Source: Anaerolineae bacterium (GTDB lineage: Bacteria > Chloroflexota > Anaerolineae > SpSt-600). Taken from it: a DNA stretch of 5,547 bases. Numbering within the stretch: the stretch's first letter is position 1; the number at the start of each line of letters is the position of its first letter. The position numbers were made by a program, and so were the translations under genes. The notes beneath the pieces were generated by a model. It worked only from the letters and a program-made list of their open reading frames with translations, searched no databases and had not been told where the DNA came from. This document shows, piece by piece, positions 1-5,547 of this stretch. The stretch lies in contig JAPWUT010000124.1 of NCBI GenBank assembly GCA_028275425.1, positions 1 to 5,547 of the forward strand, given 5' to 3'.

Positions 1-139
1 AGTCCAGGCCTTGAGCGAAGTGCTCATGGAGGGGGACAAGGAGCGCCAGATTCTGCAAGGCCTCCTCTACCACCACCGCCAACACTACGCCGGCTCCTCC
101 TTCCAACTCCGGCTGCCAGGAATTGAAGCCAACAAATGA
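1..139 (+). CDS. C-terminal end of an unrecognised upstream protein (5' truncated)
   Basis: An open frame enters from the left edge (first complete codon at base 2) and runs 45 codons to a TGA at 137-139. The visible tail is mostly helical and charged (it contains LSEVLMEGDKERQILQGLLY), followed by a His/Tyr-rich patch (HHRQHYAGSS) and a short hydrophobic end (FQLRLPGIEANK). I do not recognise the family, and too little is present to assign a fold. It is probably real: its codon use matches the following gene, it stays open to the window edge, and it ends only 13 nt before the CHAT gene start, right where that gene's ribosome binding site begins. That spacing suggests the same operon. The alternative is a chance open frame in GC-rich DNA. 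Confidence 0.6.
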   Translation, partial: VQALSEVLMEGDKERQILQGLLYHHRQHYAGSSFQLRLPGIEANK

Positions 140-140
140 A

Positions 141-145
141 AGGAG
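141..145 (+). promoter_or_regulatory. Ribosome binding site deciding the CHAT gene start
   Basis: AGGAG lies 7 nt upstream of the ATG at 153, just after the stop codon of the upstream gene. It favours ATG 153 over the in-frame TTG at 123, which lies inside the upstream gene and has only a weak purine stretch before it. Confidence 0.8.
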
Positions 146-152
146 AGCGCAC

Positions 153-3100
153 ATGCCAAGCGACCTTGAACAATTAAAGCAAACCATCTTCGCCTTCCTC
201 CAAGCCGAAACCTGGGAGGAATCCCGCCGCATCTTGGAAGCCCACCCCGAACTCCTCACGGATGAAGCCGATGCCGTGCTGGGGCGATTCATAGACACAG
301 CCCAAGCCCAGGGAGACGAAGCCGCCCTCCGCATCTTTGAGGGGCTTCGTGCTTTCCTGCGCCGCTGCCGGGAGGTGGGGGTAGAGGAAGCATTTGCTGA
401 ACTGAGGCGGGGCTCTGAGTTTGTGCAAACTCTCTTAGCCTTCCTCCAAGCCGAAACTTTGGAGGAATCCCGCCGCATCCTGGAATCCCACCCCGAACTC
501 CTCACGGATGAAGCCGATGCCGTGCTGGGGCGATTCATAGACACAGCCCAAGCCCGGGGAGACGAAGCCGCCCTCCGTATCTTTGAGAGGCACCGCGCTC
601 TCCTGCGCCGCTGCCGGGAGGTTGGAGTAGAGCAGGCCTTTGCCGAACTCAGCGGCCCGCCAATTCCTCCGGAGTTCCAAGCCGACCTCCGCCGTGCCCA
701 AGAAGGAGAAGCCCGCTACCAGCAAACCGGCGACCCGGCCGCGTTAAATGAAGCCATCGCCGCCTATGAGCGCATCCTGAACCATCCTGCTTTCTCCCAA
801 GCTGATGAGCGCTTCCGCCTGGGGGCTTGGAACGATGCTGGCGGTGCCTACTTGCGCCGCTACTGGCGGACGGGAAATATCGCCGATTTGGACAAAGCTC
901 TGGCCTTGTGGCGGCAAGCGTTGGATGCTACGCCTCTTGACTCCCCTGACCGGCCCGTGTTTCTCAACAACCTGGGCAATGGGCTATTTAGCCGCTATGA
1001 GCGCACGGGTAGGCTTGAGGACTTGGAGGAGGCGATTAAGGCCTATCGAGAGGCGGTGGAGGCTACGCCTCCTGGCTCCCCTGACCGGCCCGGTTTCCTC
1101 AACAACCTGGGCGAAGGGCTGAGGGCTCGCTATGAGAGCACGGGTAGGCTTGAGGACTTGGAGGAGGCGATTAAGGTCTATCGGGAGGCGATAGAGGCTA
1201 CGCCTCCTGGCTCCCCTGACCGGCCCATGTTCCTCAACAACCTGGGCGGAGGGCTATTTCGCCGCTATGAGCGCACGGGTAGGCTTGAGGACCTGGAGGA
1301 GGCGATTAGGGTCTATCGGGAGGCGGTAGAGGCGACGCCTCCTGGCTCCCCCGACCGGCCCGGTTTCCTCAACAACCTGGGCAATGGGCTGAGGGCTCGC
1401 TATGAGAGCACGGGTAGGCTTGAGGACTTGGAGGAGGCGATTAAAGCCCATCGGGAGGCGGTGGAGGCTACGCCTCCTGGCTCCCCTGACCGGCCCGGTT
1501 TCCTCAACAACCTGGGCGAAGGGCTGAGGGCTCGCTATGAGAGCACGGGTAGGCTTGAGGACTTGGAGGAGGCAATTAGTGTCTATCGGGAGGCGGTAGA
1601 GGCTACGCCTCCTGACTCTCCCTACCGGCCCGCTATCCTCAACAACCTGGGCACTGGGCTGTCTCGCCGCTATGAGCGCACGGGTAGGCTTGAGGACCTG
1701 GAGGAGGCGATTAGGGTCTATCGGGAGGCGGTAGAGGCGACGCCTCCTGGCTCCCCCGACCGGCCCGGTTTCCTCAACAACCTAGGCAATGGGCTGAGTG
1801 CTCGCTATGAGCGCACGGGCAGGCTTGAGGACTTGGAGGAGGCGATTAGGGTCTATCGGGAGGCGGTAGAGGCTACGCCTCCTGGCTCCCCTGACCGGCC
1901 CATGTTCCTCAACAACCTGGGCAATGGGCTGTCTCGCCGCTATGGGCGCACGGGCAGGCTTGAGGACTTGGAGGAGGCGATTCGGGTCTATCGGGAAGCG
2001 GTAGAGGCTACGCCTCCTGGCTCCCCTGACCGGCCCGGTCACCTCAACAACCTGGGCAATGGGCTGAGGGCTCGCTATGAGCGCACGGGTAGGCTTGAGG
2101 ACTTGGAGGAGGCGATTAGGGTCTATCGGGAGGCGGTAGAGGCTACGCCTCTTGACTCTCCTGACCGGCCCGCTATCCTCACCAACCTGGGCACTGGGCT
2201 GTCTCGCCGCTATGAGCGCACGGGCAGGCTTGAGGACTTGGAGGAGGCGATTCGTGTCTTTAGGGAAGCGGTAGAGGCTACGCCTCTTGGCTCCCCCGAC
2301 CGGCCTGGTCGCCTCAACAACCTGGGCAATGGGCTGGGGGCTCGCTATGAGCGCACGGGTAGGCTGGAGGACCTGGAGGAGGCAATTAGTGCTTATCGGC
2401 AGGCTTGCGTGCAGGGGTTGCAGAGCAATCCGCCCGAAGTGTTGCGAGCCGGACGCAATTGGCTCCTTTGGGCTTTCCAGCGCGGCGCCTGGGAGGAAGC
2501 CTTAGAAGCGCACAGGTATGCAGTGCAGGCTGCGGAGGCTCTCCTCAGCTCCCAGTTCGGCTACCCCGATAAGGCTTTCTCCTTGGGCCCAGTGCAAGGG
2601 CTCCCTGCCCGCGCTGCCTTTTCCGCCTGGCGCCTGGGGCAACTAACTAAGACCGTTGAATTCGTGGAACAAGGCCGCGCCCAGCTATTGCGCGAAGCCC
2701 TGGAGCGCCGGCGCCGGGACCTGCATGCCCTGGCAGGCACACCGTATGAACCTTACTACACGGCCTACATCCAGGCCACCCGGCATTTGGATGACCTGCA
2801 GGCTATCCCTTACCCTCAGCGTCCGCCCGATTGGGGAATCCAAATCGCCCAGGCGCTGGCTGCCCGGCAAGCGGCCATTGAAGCCCTGCGGCGAAACGTG
2901 CCCGGGTTCGCCTACTTCCTCAAATCCCTGCCTTTTTCCGAAATCCAGCGGCAAGCCGCTGAGGCCCCGCTGGTCTACATGCTCGCCACCAAATATGGCG
3001 GCTTGGCACTGATTGTGCGCGCCAGCAGCGAGCCGGAGGTTGTAGAATTGCCCGAATTGACCGAGGAAGCCCTTGCTGATAGCTTGAGAGCCTATCTCGG

Positions 3101-3992
3101 CGTCTATACTGTCTGGCGCAACAGCCCCAGGAATAGTATTGCCCGTCGGGCCTGGTTTGCTGCGCTGGATGAGGTCTGCCGCTGGCTGTGGGATGTAGCG
3201 ATGAGGCGGGTGGTGGAGGCCCTTGCCGGGGCAAGCTCTGCTGTCATCATCCCCACTGGCCTGCTGGGCTTTCTTCCCCTCCATGCTGCCTGGCGGGAGG
3301 ACCCCGTTGCCCCCACCGGCCGCCGCTATGCCCTGGATGACCTTCTCATTACCTATGCGCCCAGCGCCCATGCCCTGGCCGCCGCTCGCCAGGTCGCTTC
3401 TTCTACTCCTGCCAACCGCCTCTTCGCCGTGGACAACCCCGATGGCTACCTCCGCTTCTCTGCGGAGGAGGTCGCCGCTGCCCTGAAGCATTTCTCTCCC
3501 GGCAACCGGCGCCTTTTGGGCGGAGAAGCTGCCACCCGCCAGGCCGTCCTGGAGGAAATCCCCCGCTATTCCGTCCTCCACTTCTCCACCCACGGCTGGG
3601 CCAATCTGGAAGAGCCGCTCCAGAGCGGCCTACTGATGGCCAAGCGGGAGCCCCTTACTTTGGGGGACATCATGGACTTGCGGCTGAAGGGGGCAAGGCT
3701 GGCGGTGCTATCGGCCTGCGAGACGGGCCTTCCGGGCGCTAAGCTCCCGGAGGAGGCTGTTTCCCTCCCCTCCGGGCTTATCCAGGCGGGGGTGGCCGGC
3801 GTTGTGGGAAGCCTGTGGGCGGTGAATGAGAAGAGCACGGCCAACTTGATGGCCCGCTTCTACGATTTGTGGCTGGAGGAGGAGCTTGAGCCGCCGGAAG
3901 CGCTGCGGCAGGCACAAATCTGGCTGCGGGATTCAAACAGTGGTTACGCTCATCCCTTCTACTGGGCGGCTTTCAGCTATGTGGGGGCATAG
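153..3992 (+). CDS. TPR-repeat CHAT-domain (caspase-like) protease homologue
   Basis: This 1279-aa protein is predicted to be a cytoplasmic cysteine peptidase of the CHAT family (clan CD, the caspase/separase/gingipain fold), with a long repeat domain for sensing or partner binding. Seen in order: a duplicated ~71-aa helical module (residues 14-84 and 96-166), two divergent TPR units (about 193-285), eleven near-identical 45-aa TPR copies (GRLED at 286, 331 and so on to 736), a helical linker (about 750-930), and a C-terminal CHAT domain (about 940-1279). The catalytic pair is present in the usual contexts: His1147 in HFSTHG and Cys1189 in LSACETG. The family's GLIQAGVAGVVGSLW and HPFYWAAF endings are also intact, so it should be active. 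No signal peptide or membrane segment is visible. CHAT proteins of this design act in bacterial conflict or cell-death systems and cleave a partner when triggered; the substrate here is unknown. ATG 153 is chosen for its AGGAG; the TTG at 123 would add 10 residues. The gene lies in a same-strand cluster with a zinc-ribbon protein and a membrane protein. Confidence 0.93.
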   Translation: MPSDLEQLKQTIFAFLQAETWEESRRILEAHPELLTDEADAVLGRFIDTAQAQGDEAALRIFEGLRAFLRRCREVGVEEAFAELRRGSEFVQTLLAFLQAETLEESRRILESHPELLTDEADAVLGRFIDTAQARGDEAALRIFERHRALLRRCREVGVEQAFAELSGPPIPPEFQADLRRAQEGEARYQQTGDPAALNEAIAAYERILNHPAFSQADERFRLGAWNDAGGAYLRRYWRTGNIADLDKALALWRQALDATPLDSPDRPVFLNNLGNGLFSRYERTGRLEDLEEAIKAYREAVEATPPGSPDRPGFLNNLGEGLRARYESTGRLEDLEEAIKVYREAIEATPPGSPDRPMFLNNLGGGLFRRYERTGRLEDLEEAIRVYREAVEATPPGSPDRPGFLNNLGNGLRARYESTGRLEDLEEAIKAHREAVEATPPGSPDRPGFLNNLGEGLRARYESTGRLEDLEEAISVYREAVEATPPDSPYRPAILNNLGTGLSRRYERTGRLEDLEEAIRVYREAVEATPPGSPDRPGFLNNLGNGLSARYERTGRLEDLEEAIRVYREAVEATPPGSPDRPMFLNNLGNGLSRRYGRTGRLEDLEEAIRVYREAVEATPPGSPDRPGHLNNLGNGLRARYERTGRLEDLEEAIRVYREAVEATPLDSPDRPAILTNLGTGLSRRYERTGRLEDLEEAIRVFREAVEATPLGSPDRPGRLNNLGNGLGARYERTGRLEDLEEAISAYRQACVQGLQSNPPEVLRAGRNWLLWAFQRGAWEEALEAHRYAVQAAEALLSSQFGYPDKAFSLGPVQGLPARAAFSAWRLGQLTKTVEFVEQGRAQLLREALERRRRDLHALAGTPYEPYYTAYIQATRHLDDLQAIPYPQRPPDWGIQIAQALAARQAAIEALRRNVPGFAYFLKSLPFSEIQRQAAEAPLVYMLATKYGGLALIVRASSEPEVVELPELTEEALADSLRAYLGVYTVWRNSPRNSIARRAWFAALDEVCRWLWDVAMRRVVEALAGASSAVIIPTGLLGFLPLHAAWREDPVAPTGRRYALDDLLITYAPSAHALAAARQVASSTPANRLFAVDNPDGYLRFSAEEVAAALKHFSPGNRRLLGGEAATRQAVLEEIPRYSVLHFSTHGWANLEEPLQSGLLMAKREPLTLGDIMDLRLKGARLAVLSACETGLPGAKLPEEAVSLPSGLIQAGVAGVVGSLWAVNEKSTANLMARFYDLWLEEELEPPEALRQAQIWLRDSNSGYAHPFYWAAFSYVGA
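192..404 (+). repeat. N-terminal helical module, copy 1 of 2
   Basis: Encodes residues 14-84 of the CHAT protein (AFLQAET...EEAFAEL). It matches copy 2 (438-650) at a 246-bp offset. The proteins agree at 64 of 71 positions, and bases 241-309 are identical to 487-555 (69 bp). The motif HPELLTDEADAVL followed by RRCREVG resembles, from memory, a helical module seen at the N-termini of other TPR-CHAT proteins from Chloroflexota and cyanobacteria; I know of no established function for it. Confidence 0.9.
438..650 (+). repeat. N-terminal helical module, copy 2 of 2
   Basis: Encodes residues 96-166 of the CHAT protein. Differences from copy 1 are single substitutions (W/L, A/S, Q/R, G/R, L/H, F/L, E/Q) with no indel, so it is a clean in-frame duplication. 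The 33-bp spacer between copies encodes RRGSEFVQTLL. Confidence 0.9.
927..2402 (+). repeat. Tandem 135-bp (45-aa) TPR repeat array
   Basis: The GRLEDLEEAI signature recurs exactly every 45 residues at 286, 331, 376, 421, 466, 511, 556, 601, 646, 691 and 736 of the CHAT protein, with no indels. From base 1008 to 2357 there are ten full units. An eleventh fades out after about 15 residues, and a leading part-unit runs from 927 to 1007. Each unit reads as helix B (GRLEDLEEAI...YREAVEAT), a loop (PPGSPDRP) and helix A (LNNLG.GL..RYERT). A 45-aa period is a 34-aa TPR with a longer loop, as is common in CHAT-linked TPRs. Units are nearly identical at the DNA level including most silent sites, pointing to recent amplification or gene conversion. 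Read mapping or short-read assembly could misjudge the copy number. Confidence 0.95.
1050..1783 (+). repeat. Three-unit (405-bp) internal duplication within the TPR array
   Basis: Two long perfect matches share the same 405-bp offset: 1050-1168 equals 1455-1573 (119 bp) and 1259-1378 equals 1664-1783 (120 bp). The 90 bp between them (1169-1258 versus 1574-1663) are more divergent. The simplest reading is a duplication of a three-unit block followed by local divergence or gene conversion of the middle unit. Multiple independent conversion events are the alternative. Confidence 0.8.
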
Positions 3993-4027
3993 GAGATTGC
4001 TTCGCCCCCTTCGGCGCTCGCAATGAT
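3993..4027 (+). repeat. Short palindromic spacer element, probably a dispersed repeat
   Basis: The spacer directly after the CHAT stop begins GAGATTGCTTCG and ends CTCGCAATGATG. It can fold as ATTGC (3996-4000) with GCAAT (4020-4024), a TT/CTC internal loop, CGCC (4003-4006) with GGCG (4013-4016), and a CCCTTC loop. From memory, elements starting GAGATTGCTTCG and ending CGCAATGAC are scattered in many copies in some bacterial genomes, including Chloroflexota. It lacks a T-run, so it is not a standard Rho-independent terminator; a role in mRNA stability or attenuation between cistrons is possible. Confidence 0.6.
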
Positions 4028-4030
4028 GTT

Positions 4031-4038
4031 AAGGGAGG
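4031..4038 (+). promoter_or_regulatory. Ribosome binding site of the zinc-ribbon protein gene
   Basis: AAGGGAGG sits 5 nt before ATG 4044. This decides the start: the in-frame ATGs at 4023 and 4026 lie in the palindromic element and would place this sequence inside the coding region. Confidence 0.75.
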
Positions 4039-4043
4039 CAAGG

Positions 4044-4472
4044 ATGGAGAGGAAAAACATCGGGGAAGAGGAAAAGACCCTGGAAGCGATTCGCACACTG
4101 AAGGCCGAACTGCGCCAGCTCCTGGGGCCGGAAGAGGCAGAGCAGCTGAACCGCCTCCTGGACCAGTATCTGGAAGAGGCGCTTTCTCCTGAACGCCGTG
4201 AGAGTGCCCTGGGCAATGCCCTGCAAGCCATCAAAAAACATCCCCAGGTTCGGGCTCGCTTGGAAGAAATCTTAGGCCAGAAAGGCGTGGAGGAGCCTCG
4301 CCGGCTTTTTGAGCCATTGCCCGGAGGAGAAGAGGTAATCCCACCGGGGACGGTGATGGTTTGCCCTGTGGACCCAAGCCATTACCGGATGCGGCTCCAG
4401 TTTGTAGGCCAGAGGCTGCGCTGCCCAGAGCACGAGGTGGACTTGGTCCCGGAGGAGAGCATCCGTGGTTGA
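4044..4472 (+). CDS. Small acidic helical protein with C-terminal zinc-ribbon-like motif
   Basis: This is a 142-aa predicted soluble protein of unknown function. Residues about 8-80 are almost wholly helical and charged (LEAIRTLKAELRQLLG, then HPQVRARLEEILGQ), consistent with a small helical bundle or interaction domain. A Pro/Gly-rich linker (about 91-102) leads to a compact C-terminal knuckle with Cys107, His113, Cys127 and His130, in the contexts CPVDPSH and CPEH. The C-x5-H...C-x2-H spacing fits a single zinc site. Similar CPVDP-H...CPEH tails occur, as I recall, in small proteins of conflict-type loci in Chloroflexota and cyanobacteria. It could be an adaptor between the CHAT protein and the membrane protein, or a CHAT substrate. 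Its 3' end overlaps the next gene by 8 nt, so the two are probably translationally coupled. ATG 4044 is chosen over 4023 because of its AAGGGAGG. Confidence 0.85.
   Translation: MERKNIGEEEKTLEAIRTLKAELRQLLGPEEAEQLNRLLDQYLEEALSPERRESALGNALQAIKKHPQVRARLEEILGQKGVEEPRRLFEPLPGGEEVIPPGTVMVCPVDPSHYRMRLQFVGQRLRCPEHEVDLVPEESIRG
4451..4457 (+). promoter_or_regulatory. Ribosome binding site within the preceding gene, for the GTG start at 4465
   Basis: GGAGGAG lies 7 nt before GTG 4465 and inside the last codons of the zinc-ribbon gene. It supports the GTG start and an 8-nt gene overlap (4465-4472). Confidence 0.75.
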
Positions 4473-5340
4473 GAAATTCTGGGAGAACATCGGCCAGGCG
4501 CTGGCGAAAGAGTGGACGGCGCGAATGTTGACGCCGGCTTTCGCCTTCTGGGCCGGAGGACTGCTGGCCTGGGCTTTCCGCCATGGCTGGAGTAACCTCA
4601 CCTCATGGTGGTCCGCCCGCTCCGTCCTTGAACAGGCGGCTCTGCTCGTGGGAGGATTGTTCCTCGTAGCCTTCAGTGCGGTCGTGATGGAATGGGCCCA
4701 GGACCGCATCCTGCGGTTGGCCGAAGGATACTGGCCAAAGCCGCTGTGGCCGTTGCGCTTCGCCCTGGCCCGCCGCTGGGAAAAGAAAGCCCAGCAAATG
4801 GAGGAGCGATGGCATAAATTGGATGGAAAATGCGAGGGGCACCCGGAGAAGCTACCGCCCCAGGAGCGGGCAGAATACGCCCGGCTGGACGCCTTCCGGC
4901 TCCGCCTCCCCTTTGACACCGGCCGGATGATGCCTACCCTCCTGGGCAACATCCTCCGAGCAGCCGAAGAGCATGCCTGGGTCCGCTACGGGCTGGAGGC
5001 AGGCACCTGCTGGCCACGGCTCTGGCTCCTCTTGCCAAAGGATGTCCGGGAAGAAATCGCTGCTACCCGGAGCCGCCTGAATGAGGCAACTCGGATATTT
5101 GCCTGGAGCCTCTTGTTCCTCATCTGGACTATCTGGGCCTGGTGGGCGGCGCCGGTAGGGTTGCTATTGGCCTGGCTGGCCTGGCAGTGGATGGTCATGG
5201 CCGCACTGACTTACGGCGACCTGGTCCGCTCGGCCTTTGACCTCTACTACCCCGTCCTCTTTGAGCAGCTGGGCCGGCCAAAACCTGAAAGTCGGGAGGA
5301 TGGACAGGAGCTCACGCGATATCTGGCGCGAGGTTTATGA
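4465..5340 (+). CDS. Conserved-looking membrane protein, two TM hairpins around a basic loop
   Basis: This 291-aa predicted inner-membrane protein has no assignable enzyme function. Four hydrophobic stretches are visible: about 22-38 (LTPAFAFWAGGLLAWAF), 57-76 (AALLVGGLFLVAFSAVVMEW), 210-228 (IFAWSLLFLIWTIWAWW) and 229-249. The ~130-residue segment between the hairpins is rich in Arg/Lys, so by the positive-inside rule it and both termini should be cytoplasmic. It carries the motif PTLLGNILRAAEEHAWVRYG then WPRLWLLLP (157-191), and after the last TM segment YGDLVRSAFDLYYPVLFEQLG. From memory, this LGN.LRAAE...RYG...WPRLW...LP pattern recurs in uncharacterised membrane proteins of actinobacteria and related bacteria. 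The second and third TM regions are very Trp-rich. Placed after a CHAT protease and a zinc-ribbon protein, it is a candidate membrane effector or anchor, but transport or signalling roles are equally open. The GTG start is supported by GGAGGAG and overlaps the previous stop. Confidence 0.88.
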   Translation: MVEKFWENIGQALAKEWTARMLTPAFAFWAGGLLAWAFRHGWSNLTSWWSARSVLEQAALLVGGLFLVAFSAVVMEWAQDRILRLAEGYWPKPLWPLRFALARRWEKKAQQMEERWHKLDGKCEGHPEKLPPQERAEYARLDAFRLRLPFDTGRMMPTLLGNILRAAEEHAWVRYGLEAGTCWPRLWLLLPKDVREEIAATRSRLNEATRIFAWSLLFLIWTIWAWWAAPVGLLLAWLAWQWMVMAALTYGDLVRSAFDLYYPVLFEQLGRPKPESREDGQELTRYLARGL

Positions 5341-5366
5341 AGGGAAAGCGGGAAAATTCAATCGGC

Positions 5367-5375
5367 AGGAGGTGA
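5367..5375 (+). promoter_or_regulatory. Near-perfect Shine-Dalgarno sequence of the last gene
   Basis: AGGAGGTGA matches the 16S anti-SD core almost fully; the AGGAGG core ends 5 nt before ATG 5378. An in-frame GTG at 5372 overlaps this site and is therefore not a likely start. Confidence 0.8.
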
Positions 5376-5377
5376 AG

Positions 5378-5547
5378 ATGAATCAGGATTGGCAGGACCA
5401 ACTGGAGCAAGCTCGCTCTCTCCTCAGGCAAGGCTACTACGGCCAAGCCGTCGCTATCGGCGGGCAAATCCTGGAATCGCTCTTCCGCTGGCTCTACCGG
5501 GAAATCATGCCCCGCCTGACCGCTCAGGAGCATGAGGCGGTCACAAA
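5378..5547 (+). CDS. N-terminus of a helical protein of unknown function (3' truncated)
   Basis: Fifty-six complete codons are visible before the window ends, with no stop. The N-terminus reads MNQDWQDQLEQARSLLRQGY, followed by a second predicted amphipathic helix (QAVAIGGQILESLFRWLYRE) and a third segment (IMPRLTAQEHEAV). The pattern of a short helix, G-Y-Y-G-Q-A-V, then a long helix with I-L-E-S-L-F-R-W-L-Y, loosely recalls the first helices of HEPN-like or DUF4145-like bundles that often appear in defence loci. The diagnostic residues would lie beyond the window, so this is only a suggestion. It follows the membrane gene by 37 nt on the same strand with a very strong ribosome binding site, so it is probably part of the same operon. 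Confidence 0.75.
   Translation, partial: MNQDWQDQLEQARSLLRQGYYGQAVAIGGQILESLFRWLYREIMPRLTAQEHEAVT

Noticed and set aside
123..152. TTG start at 123 extending the CHAT protein by 10 residues
   Set aside because: It overlaps the upstream gene and lacks a good ribosome binding site, while ATG 153 has AGGAG at 7 nt spacing.
1782..2042. Minus-strand open frame with repeated RLLQVLKPAR-type sequence
   Set aside because: The repetition is simply the reverse complement of the TPR-encoding tandem repeat; it carries no independent coding evidence.
927..2402. CRISPR array or non-coding satellite
   Set aside because: The 135-bp period is a multiple of three, has no unique spacers, and encodes a continuous TPR protein with no stop or frameshift.
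2685..3593. 302-codon open frame on the minus strand opposite the CHAT domain
   Set aside because: It lies wholly antisense to the well-supported CHAT coding region, its translation shows no recognisable domain, and long antisense frames are common in GC-rich genes.
3993..4027. Rho-independent terminator after the CHAT gene
   Set aside because: The hairpin has a weak split stem and no following T-run, and it lies immediately before the ribosome binding site of the next gene.
5337..5375. 12-codon mini-ORF overlapping the membrane gene stop as ATGA and ending in the next gene's Shine-Dalgarno
   Set aside because: The ATGA overlap could suggest a coupled leader peptide, but the sequence is basic and low in information, and the stop is just the GA-rich Shine-Dalgarno read in frame; chance is the simpler explanation.

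Overview
The window is a GC-rich (about 60% by eye), tightly packed stretch with all supported genes on the + strand. It looks like part of one operon from an environmental bacterium. A huge TPR-CHAT protein, the style of its N-terminal helical module, and a short palindromic spacer element of the GAGATTGCTTCG...CGCAATGA type all suggest a multicellular or filamentous lineage such as Chloroflexota (Anaerolineae-like). That placement is inference from remembered family resemblance, not a database result.

Layout: (1) 1-139, the C-terminal end of an unrecognised upstream gene. (2) 153-3992, a 1279-aa CHAT-family (caspase-like) protease homologue. It has a duplicated N-terminal helical module (residues 14-84 and 96-166), two divergent TPR units, eleven near-identical 45-aa TPR copies, a helical linker, and a C-terminal CHAT domain with the expected His1147/Cys1189 dyad. 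(3) 3993-4027, a small imperfect hairpin in the spacer that looks like a dispersed palindromic repeat. (4) 4044-4472, a 142-aa acidic helical protein ending in a C-x5-H...C-x2-H zinc-ribbon-like knuckle. (5) 4465-5340, a 291-aa membrane protein with two hydrophobic hairpins flanking a basic loop. It overlaps gene 4 by 8 nt. (6) 5378 to the window end, the start of a helical protein with a near-perfect Shine-Dalgarno sequence.

How they may work together: the shared strand, short spacers, strong ribosome binding sites and overlapping start support co-transcription. A TPR-CHAT protease next to a small metal-binding adaptor-like protein and a membrane protein resembles the sensor/protease plus effector logic of known CHAT conflict systems, such as the CHAT proteases beside bacterial gasdermins and the TPR-CHAT partner of type III-E CRISPR. 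Here the plausible reading is that the TPR superhelix senses something, the CHAT domain cleaves a partner, and the membrane protein is a candidate substrate or effector. Nothing in the sequence proves this.

The clearest direct signal is the TPR array. Its units alternate between two types, giving a 270-bp higher-order period. The single break in that alternation falls at the junction of a 405-bp (three-unit) duplication, which is visible as two blocks of 119 and 120 identical bases at the same 405-bp offset.
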